NCBI GenBank assembly: GCA_938008555.1
Contig: CALLKE010000047.1
Span: 1-23,850, forward strand
DNA length: 23,850 nucleotides
From: an uncultured Pedobacter sp.
GTDB taxonomy: Bacteria > Bacteroidota > Bacteroidia > Sphingobacteriales > Sphingobacteriaceae
Direction of reading: 5' to 3'
Shown in pieces: positions 7,861 through 14,254 of this stretch. A program made the position numbers and the translations under genes. The notes under the pieces were generated by a model. That model was not told where the DNA came from. It worked only from the letters and a program-made list of their open reading frames with translations, and made no database searches. Positions within the stretch are counted from its first letter, which is position 1, and every line of letters starts with the position of its first letter.

Positions 7861-7947
7861 TTATTTTATTTCACTCTTTTTGACTGTAATTCCATCGGAT
7901 TTTTTGTCAATATTCTTCTTGGGTCGCCCCAACAAAATTTGCCTCAT
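7861..7947 (-). CDS. Doubtful 28-codon basic ORF
   Basis: A minus-strand frame starting with ATG at 7947-7945 encodes 28 residues, beginning MRQILLGRPKKNIDKK and ending in TAA at 7861-7863. Ten of its 28 residues are Lys or Arg. GRPKKN-like starts are common at the N-terminus of Bacteroidota mobilisation and other DNA-binding proteins, so it may be a fragment of one. A perfect TATTTTTG element (7961-7954) ends only six bases before the ATG, which would make the transcript nearly leaderless. It lies between lipB and the DUF885 gene. Without homologues this may be noise. Confidence 0.25.
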   Translation of the reverse strand: MRQILLGRPKKNIDKKSDGITVKKSEIK

Positions 7948-8016
7948 TGCATTCAAAAATAACGAACGACTGTTTCATAAAATAAATTTCGGACTAGGTC
8001 AATGTGCATGAGTGAC

Positions 8017-8736
8017 TTATGGATTGATGGTATTCAAGTCCATTTTGAATTGCATGTTGAATAAGTTAGCAATATGCTGACGCAATACTTGTTTAACCTG
8101 TTCCAGGTCGAGCTCTTTACCTAATTCTTTCTGCATGGAAGTGACGGCTTTGTCATCAATCCCACAGGGAATGATGTGGCTGAAATGATTTAGGTTGGTG
8201 TTGACATTAAGCGCAAAACCATGCATCGTCACCCATCGGCTACAACGGACACCCATTGCGCAAATTTTTCGGGCTTTTTCATTATCGCCATCTAACCATA
8301 CTCCAGTATATCCTGGATAGCGTCCTGCTTGTATGTTGTAATCTGCAAGCGTTAGAATAACGGCTTCTTCCAATGTGCGCAAGTATAGGTGGATATCTGT
8401 GAAAAAATTATCTAGGTCTAAAATAGGGTAGCCTACTAATTGCCCTGGCCCATGATACGTAATATCTCCACCTCGATTTATTTTGTAATAAGACGTATCC
8501 TGATCTTTTAAACCTTGCTCATCTAGTAATAGATTCTCTGCTTTCCCACTTTTGCCCAAGGTATATACGTTGGGATGCTCTACAAAAATCAGATAATTGG
8601 GAGTTTGTTTGGGAGAATCGGTATTTCTATTTTCGGCCTTTAATTGCACTGTTTGGGCAAATAATGCTTCTTGCCTGTCCCATGCTTGCTGATAGTCTAC
8701 CAGTCCCCAATCTTGAAAAATTACTGTTTTATTCAT
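8017..8736 (-). CDS. lipB: Octanoyl-[ACP]:protein N-octanoyltransferase LipB
   Basis: A 239-residue cytoplasmic enzyme that moves octanoyl groups from acyl carrier protein to lipoyl-domain lysines, the first step of lipoate assembly for pyruvate and 2-oxoglutarate dehydrogenases and the glycine cleavage system. Diagnostic blocks are RGGDITYHGPGQLVGYPI (His95), the acyl-site Lys157 in RKICAMGVR, HGFALNVN (His172) and the nucleophile Cys191 in IIPCGIDDKAVTSM. The length is typical for Bacteroidota members. lipA is not in the window. Its start at 8736 matches the family N-terminus, with the conserved FQDWGLVDYQQAWDRQ helix close behind. It is divergent from the PI-PLC gene, with a TATTTTTG -7 element 46 bases upstream. 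Confidence 0.95.
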   Translation of the reverse strand: MNKTVIFQDWGLVDYQQAWDRQEALFAQTVQLKAENRNTDSPKQTPNYLIFVEHPNVYTLGKSGKAENLLLDEQGLKDQDTSYYKINRGGDITYHGPGQLVGYPILDLDNFFTDIHLYLRTLEEAVILTLADYNIQAGRYPGYTGVWLDGDNEKARKICAMGVRCSRWVTMHGFALNVNTNLNHFSHIIPCGIDDKAVTSMQKELGKELDLEQVKQVLRQHIANLFNMQFKMDLNTINP

Positions 8737-8781
8737 CGCTCAGAATTCACATGATCCACATCGCAGAATGAGATCTGAACG

Positions 8782-8789
8782 CAAAAATA
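8782..8789 (-). promoter_or_regulatory. -7 element of lipB
   Basis: TATTTTTG on the minus strand (8789-8782) matches TAnnTTTG exactly and leaves a leader of roughly 40 bases before the lipB start. A TTG at the usual -33 distance is not present. Confidence 0.38.
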
Positions 8790-8873
8790 CGGCCTTTTAG
8801 CCAATATCCTTCTAAACCCTTTTTTATACTTTAATCTGACGCGCTGCGTTGAATGTGATAAAACCAAAATCCT

Positions 8874-9947
8874 ATGAAAACAAAAGTCAACTCGTCTTGG
8901 GTAAATGTTTTTCTCGTGTCAATTGGTACATATCTAGTTTTGTGTATCACATCGTGTACCAAGCCTCAAGTCAATAGCATCAGTCTAGATACTTTGCCCA
9001 GATGGACGTCTTCTGCATGGATGAAAGAGTTGCCATCTAGTTTGTCGCTTGCACAAATTTCCATACCTGGAACACATGAATCTAATGCGTTGCATGGATG
9101 TAATTTTGAAATTCGAGTACCAATCATCGGAGTTCAAACAAGTGACCTGTGGAGATGCCAGGATGTTCCTATACAGCAGCAGCTAGCGATGGGAGTTCGA
9201 TATCTAGATATTCGTTGCCGTCGTGTTGGTGATGAATTTAAAATATATCATGGCCCAATCAATCAGCGGCTAGATTTTCAAAATGTGCTCGATATTTGCC
9301 GCTCTTTTTTGAGGATAAATCCATCCGAAACAATTATCCTAAAAGTGCAAGAGGAGCAAGTTGAGTTTATGCCGCACGAGGGGACAGACTCTTTTGTGAA
9401 TATATTTATCGGCTATTGCCGTCAATACTCTAATTTGTTTTATAAACCATCTGATCCTACAGCCCGTGTTATACCTACACTTGGAGAAGCAAGAGGTAAA
9501 ATTGTTTTCTTGAAACGGTTTGAAAGCTCGATTTATCAATTGCCCTATGGTATGAAAATCGCTATTGGCGAAAACACGACTTCCACTTCTAACTTGTCCT
9601 CATCAGAGCAATTGAGAGTACAGGATTTTTACAAACCCACAGATGCAATGGAGAAAGCAGGTTATTTTTTACCACTATTGGAAGAATCTTTTGGGAAATC
9701 ATCGAAAGCCACCACCTTATATCTCAATCATACCAGTGCATATCAACAGTATATAATCCCACTGCTTGAGAAAAAGATCCCAGTTCCGTATTATAAAGGC
9801 ATTGCGGATAGCATGGGTGAGCACTTGATAGGTGCACTCAAAAATAAAGGAAAGGGGAATACGGGTATTGTAGCCATGGATTTTGTGAAGCCCTCTTATT
9901 GTGATGCAATTATAGAGACCAATGTGGCTATCGGTAGAAAAAGATAA
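8874..9947 (+). CDS. Phosphatidylinositol-specific phospholipase C-type lipoprotein
   Basis: A 357-residue exported protein with a PI-PLC X domain. After a hydrophobic N-terminus the lipobox-like CITSC places the lipidated Cys at 28, so it is probably anchored in the outer or inner membrane and faces outward. The catalytic core follows the bacterial PI-PLC layout: SIPGTHES (general base His68), MGVRYLDIRCR (Asp112, Arg114), then KIYHGP (second catalytic His126), and NPSETIILKVQEE further on. The C-terminal GIVAMDFVKPSYCDAII segment closes the barrel. Bacterial relatives are metal-independent and cleave phosphatidylinositol or GPI anchors to cyclic inositol phosphates. Actual substrate here is unknown, and a bacterium that makes inositol lipids could use it internally. 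It is monocistronic, divergent from lipB. No strong promoter was found. Confidence 0.85.
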   Translation: MKTKVNSSWVNVFLVSIGTYLVLCITSCTKPQVNSISLDTLPRWTSSAWMKELPSSLSLAQISIPGTHESNALHGCNFEIRVPIIGVQTSDLWRCQDVPIQQQLAMGVRYLDIRCRRVGDEFKIYHGPINQRLDFQNVLDICRSFLRINPSETIILKVQEEQVEFMPHEGTDSFVNIFIGYCRQYSNLFYKPSDPTARVIPTLGEARGKIVFLKRFESSIYQLPYGMKIAIGENTTSTSNLSSSEQLRVQDFYKPTDAMEKAGYFLPLLEESFGKSSKATTLYLNHTSAYQQYIIPLLEKKIPVPYYKGIADSMGEHLIGALKNKGKGNTGIVAMDFVKPSYCDAIIETNVAIGRKR

Positions 9948-9968
9948 AGAGCCAATCTAGTGAATTCA

Positions 9969-10001
9969 CCCCGTGGCACAGTGGCAGCATTAGCCACGGG
10001 G
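9969..10001. terminator. Hairpin after the PI-PLC gene
   Basis: CCCCGTGGC (9969-9977) pairs with GCCACGGGG (9993-10001). A second GTGGC copy at 9981-9985 can pair with the same GCCAC, giving an alternative shorter hairpin. The structure begins 21 bases after the stop. No T-run follows, so it is a weak terminator at best. Confidence 0.4.
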
Positions 10002-10039
10002 AGTAAGAAAGAATATCGGATATTCTGAACTAAGCATTA

Positions 10040-10304
10040 TTAACCGCCATTAGGGCATCTGCCACTAAGAAGATGTTTTGCATAAGGGGCTTCTCCTTTT
10101 GTAATTAGATGATAGATATCCACGGGAATAAATAGAGGATATACCTCTAAGTACTGAAGCACCATTCCTATAGAATCAATGATACTTCTACTGTGACAAT
10201 TACTTTCTGTATTTCAAGGATATTCATGTTTTTTAATTCTGCTGCACTCAAATACTGAGCTAAGCATTGTTCTCTTTTTTCATTCTTTTAGGAGTTATGT
10301 TCAT
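10040..10304 (-). pseudogene. Possible decayed small leader-type peptide gene
   Basis: This is the only structure seen in the 379-base gap 9948-10326 apart from the hairpin at 9969. On the minus strand an ATG at 10304 opens MNITPKRMKKENNA and stops. The next frame then carries an open piece containing AQYLSAAELKNMNILEIQK, and the third frame is open from 10213 to a TAA at 10040-10042, ending AKHLLSGRCPNGG. Read in series, the pieces resemble a natural-product or bacteriocin precursor: a Lys-rich start, an LSxAELKN-type leader and a Cys-containing tail, broken by two frameshifts. A TAAGTTCG -7-like element (10321-10314) precedes the ATG by nine bases. Each piece is short, so this may be coincidence. 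Confidence 0.2.
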
Positions 10305-10326
10305 TTGATTAGGCGAACTTAATAAA

Positions 10327-11568
10327 TCACGATTTAAGCAATAACTGTTTAACTATTTCTCTCGTGGCACCCGCACGATTTTTTACATACTTATCTGCAA
10401 CCCTTCCACACTTCAGCCAATTACTTTCATCATTTAATTTATTGAAAGCTGTTTCAAGTTCTATCAGATTGTTGATTGGAAAAGCAGCTCCTAACTCAAT
10501 CATGTCTTTTGCTTCTTGAAATTTATGATGGTTCGGGCCAAACAAAACAGGTAAACCAAAAGCTGCAGCTTCTAAAATATTATGAATCCCCGAACCAAAA
10601 CCACCACCGATATAAGCTATTTGCCCATATTGGTAAAGTGATGAAAGCATGCCAATGTTATCGATAATGAGTACCGAGTATTGAGTACTTAATCCTGAGA
10701 CTTGATTAGTAAGAACTGAGTAGCGAATGGCATTAATTTCGCTCAATTGCTTCTCCAGGTGAACTATTTTGTTTTCACTAATTTCATGCGGAGCAATGAT
10801 AAATTTCCATTCAGATTGCTCCCTTGCCAACTCTACCAACAATTTTTCATCAGCTGGCCAAGTGCTTCCGGCAATCAGTACATGCTTATTCCCACAAAAT
10901 GATTTGATTAAGTCGAACGATTTTGGATGTAATGCATTTTCAACTACACGATCAAAACGAGTATCTCCAATAACCGTTACTTGATTGATCGCTAGTGATT
11001 GCAATAACATCCTGCTTTCGTTATTCTGAACAAAAAAATGGGAGACACATCCTAGCATGTTGCGATGTAGAAACCCATAAAATTTGAAAAATGGCTGATC
11101 CTTTCTGAAAATAGCCGATATCACATAGAGTGGGATCTGTTTTTTGTGTAGTTCATCAAAATAGTGATACCAATATTCGTACTTCGTGAAAATGGCCATC
11201 ACAGGATTGATCAGCCGAATAAACTCACGTGCATTTGCTTCGGTATCTGTGGGTAGATAAAATACATGATCTGCCAGTGGATAGTCTTTTCTGATTTCGT
11301 ATCCCGAAGGGGAAAAAAAGGTGATGAAAATATGTGTGCCCTTTTTTTGGGCCTTTAAATGTTCCATTACCGAGCGCCCCTGTTCAAATTCGCCAAGTGA
11401 TGCAAAATGAAACCAGGTGTAGTGCACACGAGGATCAATGGCTTGCTCAATCCTTTTCAATAGATTTTGACGTCCCAATAGCCAAGCTTTTGCCTTTGCA
11501 CTTTTTAAAGATGCAAGTCGTATCATGAAGGTGTACACCCTAATGCCCAAATCGTACAAAAAAACCAT
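10327..11568 (-). CDS. waaA: 3-deoxy-D-manno-octulosonic acid (Kdo) transferase WaaA
   Basis: A 413-residue GT30-family glycosyltransferase that adds Kdo from CMP-Kdo to lipid IVA at the inner face of the cytoplasmic membrane, joining lipid A to the core. An N-terminal hydrophobic stretch (VFLYDLGIRVYTFMIRLASL) would anchor it. The catalytic base is Glu60 in FASLGE. Further family blocks are the FITFFSPSGYEIRK strand, FTKYEYWYHYF, GDTRFDRV (201-208), GSTWPADE (234-241) and the CMP-Kdo-binding GGGFGSGIHNILEA (321-334). The length fits Bacteroidota members. Residues about 283-300 (two YSVL copies) are encoded by a degenerate 7-nt tandem repeat in a variable loop. The gene is divergent from ugd with 53 bases between the start codons. 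Confidence 0.95.
   Translation of the reverse strand: MVFLYDLGIRVYTFMIRLASLKSAKAKAWLLGRQNLLKRIEQAIDPRVHYTWFHFASLGEFEQGRSVMEHLKAQKKGTHIFITFFSPSGYEIRKDYPLADHVFYLPTDTEANAREFIRLINPVMAIFTKYEYWYHYFDELHKKQIPLYVISAIFRKDQPFFKFYGFLHRNMLGCVSHFFVQNNESRMLLQSLAINQVTVIGDTRFDRVVENALHPKSFDLIKSFCGNKHVLIAGSTWPADEKLLVELAREQSEWKFIIAPHEISENKIVHLEKQLSEINAIRYSVLTNQVSGLSTQYSVLIIDNIGMLSSLYQYGQIAYIGGGFGSGIHNILEAAAFGLPVLFGPNHHKFQEAKDMIELGAAFPINNLIELETAFNKLNDESNWLKCGRVADKYVKNRAGATREIVKQLLLKS
10669..10724. repeat. Degenerate 7-nt tandem repeat inside waaA
   Basis: Eight consecutive heptamers related to GAGTACT fill this segment: GAGTACC, GAGTATT, GAGTACT, TAATCCT, GAGACTT, GATTAGT, AAGAACT, GAGTAGC. Three are within one change of the consensus and the others within two or three. 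Read on the coding strand they give YSVL at both ends of the loop. The flanking gene shows no such periodicity. Confidence 0.6.
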
Positions 11569-11584
11569 TCTAGATTTAATTCTT

Positions 11585-11592
11585 TATCTTCG
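11585..11592 (+). promoter_or_regulatory. -7 element of ugd
   Basis: TATCTTCG fits TAnnTTyG and lies 29 bases before the ugd start. It forms the left arm of a dyad whose right arm is the waaA element. No -33 TTG was found. Confidence 0.38.
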
Positions 11593-11593
11593 C

Positions 11594-11601
11594 CGAAGGT
11601 A
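11594..11601 (-). promoter_or_regulatory. -7 element of waaA
   Basis: On the minus strand TACCTTCG fits TAnnTTyG and lies 25 bases before the waaA start. It is separated from the oppositely directed ugd element by a single base, so polymerase could occupy only one at a time. Confidence 0.38.
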
Positions 11602-11621
11602 ATAAATAGATTATTCTCACG

Positions 11622-12950
11622 ATGAAAATTGCTGTTATTGGTACAGGCTATGTTGGTTTGGTCACAGGTACTTGTTTGGCCGAAACGGGTAATACGGTGA
11701 CTTGTGTTGACATTGATGATGTAAAAATTAAACGTATGCAAAATGGGGAAATGCCCATTTATGAACCCGGCTTGGAAGCGCTATTTCACCGGAATATTGC
11801 CCAAGGAAGACTAAGATTTACAAGTAAACTCTCCGAAGCAATTGATGAAGCAAAAATCGTTTTTCTAGCCTTGCCAACTCCTCCAGATGAAAATGGGGCA
11901 GCTGATTTGAGTTATGTGCTAGGTGCCTCAAAAGAAATTGCTCAACTAGTTCAAGAATATAAAGTTATTGTCACTAAATCCACCGTTCCTGTCGGGACAG
12001 CCGATCAGGTAAGCAAGGTGTTTCAAAATCACTGTGCGGTTGAGGTGGATGTGGTTTCAAACCCTGAGTTTTTACGTGAAGGTGTTGCCGTAGATGATTT
12101 TATGAAACCTGATCGTATTGTGATTGGTACACAAAGCGAGCAAGCGCAAAAATTGATGGCCGAACTTTATGCACCCTATGTTCGACAAGGAAACCCCATT
12201 ATTTTCATGGATGAGCGTTCTTCAGAGCTTACTAAATATGCAGCAAATTCATTTTTAGCTACCAAAATATCTTTCATGAATGAGGTTGCTAATCTTTGTG
12301 AGTTATTGGGTACCGATGTAGATGCGGTACGTCGAGGTATCGGATCAGATGATCGTATTGGCAAACGTTTCCTTTTCCCTGGAGTTGGATATGGGGGGAG
12401 TTGTTTCCCTAAAGATGTCCAAGCTTTAGCTAAATCCTCCACGGAGTATCAGTATGATTTTAAAATACTGAATGCCGTGATGAAGGTAAACGAAATCCAA
12501 AAGAAAATACTGGTTGAGAAAATGCGAACCTATTATGATGGACATCTGAAAGGCAAAAAAATTGCTGTTTGGGGACTTGCATTCAAACCCGAAACAGATG
12601 ATATCCGCGAAGCACCGGCACTATATATTATTGAGGAGCTAATAAAAGCTGGAGCATTAATCACTGCATTTGATCCAGAAGCGATGCCCCATGTTGAGAA
12701 ACTTTTTGGAGATCAAATATCTTTTGCTACGAATCAATATGAAGCTTTACAAGATGCTGAAGCGCTAGTTATTGTTACAGAATGGTCGGCTTTTAGAAAC
12801 CCAGATTTTGAACAAATTGGCCAACTAATGAAACAAAAAGTCATTTTTGATGGGCGTAATTTATATGATCTGCAAAAGATGATTGACCTTGGGTATTATT
12901 ATAATAGTATCGGTAGAAAGGTAATTGAGCAAGTACAAGCAGCTAATTAG
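11622..12950 (+). CDS. ugd: UDP-glucose 6-dehydrogenase
   Basis: A 442-residue NAD-dependent enzyme that oxidises UDP-glucose twice to UDP-glucuronate. The N-terminal Rossmann domain starts MKIAVIGTGYVGLVTGTCLA (glycine-rich loop 7-12) with the NAD-ribose acid Asp30 in VTCVDID. Catalytic features are TKSTVPVGT (119-126), NPEFLREG (148-154), Lys205 in SSELTKYAANSFLATKISF, and the nucleophile Cys261 in GVGYGGSCFPKD with Asp265. The C-terminal domain carries the VWGLAFKPETDDIREAPA block that binds UDP-sugar. Full length for the family. It opens the plus-strand nucleotide-sugar cluster, and its product is the substrate of the decarboxylase encoded two genes downstream. Promoter: the TATCTTCG element in the short waaA-ugd gap. 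Confidence 0.96.
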   Translation: MKIAVIGTGYVGLVTGTCLAETGNTVTCVDIDDVKIKRMQNGEMPIYEPGLEALFHRNIAQGRLRFTSKLSEAIDEAKIVFLALPTPPDENGAADLSYVLGASKEIAQLVQEYKVIVTKSTVPVGTADQVSKVFQNHCAVEVDVVSNPEFLREGVAVDDFMKPDRIVIGTQSEQAQKLMAELYAPYVRQGNPIIFMDERSSELTKYAANSFLATKISFMNEVANLCELLGTDVDAVRRGIGSDDRIGKRFLFPGVGYGGSCFPKDVQALAKSSTEYQYDFKILNAVMKVNEIQKKILVEKMRTYYDGHLKGKKIAVWGLAFKPETDDIREAPALYIIEELIKAGALITAFDPEAMPHVEKLFGDQISFATNQYEALQDAEALVIVTEWSAFRNPDFEQIGQLMKQKVIFDGRNLYDLQKMIDLGYYYNSIGRKVIEQVQAAN

Positions 12951-12989
12951 ATAATAAAAATGTCAGTATAAGGTTTTGTTTGAATAGTT

Positions 12990-13214
12990 ATGAAATTTAC
13001 TGATTTGGATAAGCTAAAACAATGCGGCACCCACGATTTGCCAATTGACGAAGCTAGAAACTGCGTCGGAGGTCTCGCGGGAGTAGAAGTAGTAGCGCTT
13101 GGTATTATAATGACAGTTGGCTCTTCAGTAGGAGCTGGCTTGGCTTTTTTAGTTGCGAAAATCCCTGAAAGGAAAAAATCTAGTGGTGCTTTTTGGGGGA
13201 CTAGGGCAGGTTAG
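12990..13214 (+). CDS. Small double-glycine, glycine-zipper peptide (bacteriocin-like)
   Basis: A 74-residue protein of no firmly recognised family. Residues 1-28 are polar and end in CVGG (Gly27-Gly28), the form of a double-glycine leader cleaved by C39-peptidase ABC exporters. Residues 29-57 are a hydrophobic helix with small-residue spacing (GSSVGAGLAF, about 44-53), followed by a basic tail with PERKKSS and a final WGTRAG. This matches the general plan of class II bacteriocin precursors or other pore-forming mini-proteins. A plain single-span membrane peptide is the alternative. It lies 39 bases after ugd and 53 before the decarboxylase gene on the same strand, so it is probably co-transcribed. 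No exporter or immunity gene is in the window. The start at 12990 is the only ATG giving the full leader. Confidence 0.55.
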   Translation: MKFTDLDKLKQCGTHDLPIDEARNCVGGLAGVEVVALGIIMTVGSSVGAGLAFLVAKIPERKKSSGAFWGTRAG

Positions 13215-13267
13215 AGACTTGAGTTTTGCCCTGAATCATTTAAGCTGTTCCAGCAAAAACTTGACAA

Positions 13268-14254
13268 ATGAAACATAGAAAACGGATTTTAATAACAGGT
13301 GCCGCTGGATTTTTAGGCTCACATTTGTGCGACCGATTTATCAAAGAAGATTTTTACGTGATTGCGATGGATAACCTGATTACAGGTGATCTGCGCAATA
13401 TTGAACATTTGTTTAAGCTGGAGAATTTTGAATTTTACAATCATGATGTTTCCAAATTCGTGCATGTGCCGGGCGATTTGCCCTATATCTTACACTTCGC
13501 ATCTCCCGCAAGCCCCATCGATTATCTAAAAATCCCGATCCAAACATTAAAAGTGGGTTCACTTGGGATTCACAATTTGCTGGGTTTGGCTCGTGCTAAA
13601 AATTCCAGAATACTGATCGCTTCTACCTCTGAGGTATATGGTGATCCTACTGTAAATCCACAGCCCGAAGAATATTTTGGTAACGTGAATCCTGTTGGTC
13701 CGCGTGGCGTGTACGATGAAGCAAAACGTTTTCAAGAAGCAATCACCATGGCCTATCATACCTTTCATGGCTTAGAAACACGCATTGTACGCATCTTCAA
13801 TACATATGGCCCACGCATGCGCTTGAACGACGGACGTGTTTTACCTGCATTTATTGGCCAAGCATTGCGTGGTGAAGATCTAACAGTATTTGGTGATGGT
13901 TCGCAAACACGCTCTTTTTGTTATGTGGATGATCTGGTGGAAGGAATTTATCGTTTGCTGTTTTCCGATTATACTCAGCCGATGAATATTGGAAACCCTG
14001 ATGAAATCACGATCAAACAGTTTGGTGACGAGATCATCAAGCTAGCAGGTACAAATCAAAAAATGATTTTTAAGGAATTGCCACAGGATGATCCGAAGCA
14101 ACGCCAGCCTGATATTACCAAAGCAAGAGCCATCTTAGATTGGGAACCAAAAGTAGGACGAGCTGAAGGCCTGAAAATCACGTACGATTATTTTAAATCG
14201 CTGCCGGAGCATGAGATCCAGCACAAAGACTTCGCATACTATAATAAAAAGTAA
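13268..14254 (+). CDS. uxs: UDP-glucuronate decarboxylase (UDP-xylose synthase)
   Basis: A 328-residue extended short-chain dehydrogenase that oxidises and decarboxylates UDP-glucuronate and reduces the intermediate to UDP-xylose. The NAD loop is TGAAGFLGSHL (10-20). The catalytic set is Thr120/Glu122 in ASTSEVYGDP with Tyr149 and Lys153 (YDEAK). The block NPQPEEYFGNVNPVGPRGVYDEAKR is specific to the UXS group and separates it from epimerases; most relatives read GPRSCYDEGKR, so GVYDEAKR is a modest divergence. RQPDITKARAILDWEPKV is the usual C-terminal segment. Genomic support is strong, because ugd upstream supplies the substrate. Its TAA overlaps the galE ATG by one base (TAATG), showing translational coupling. 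Bifunctional ArnA-type activity is unlikely without a formyltransferase domain. Confidence 0.9.
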   Translation: MKHRKRILITGAAGFLGSHLCDRFIKEDFYVIAMDNLITGDLRNIEHLFKLENFEFYNHDVSKFVHVPGDLPYILHFASPASPIDYLKIPIQTLKVGSLGIHNLLGLARAKNSRILIASTSEVYGDPTVNPQPEEYFGNVNPVGPRGVYDEAKRFQEAITMAYHTFHGLETRIVRIFNTYGPRMRLNDGRVLPAFIGQALRGEDLTVFGDGSQTRSFCYVDDLVEGIYRLLFSDYTQPMNIGNPDEITIKQFGDEIIKLAGTNQKMIFKELPQDDPKQRQPDITKARAILDWEPKVGRAEGLKITYDYFKSLPEHEIQHKDFAYYNKK

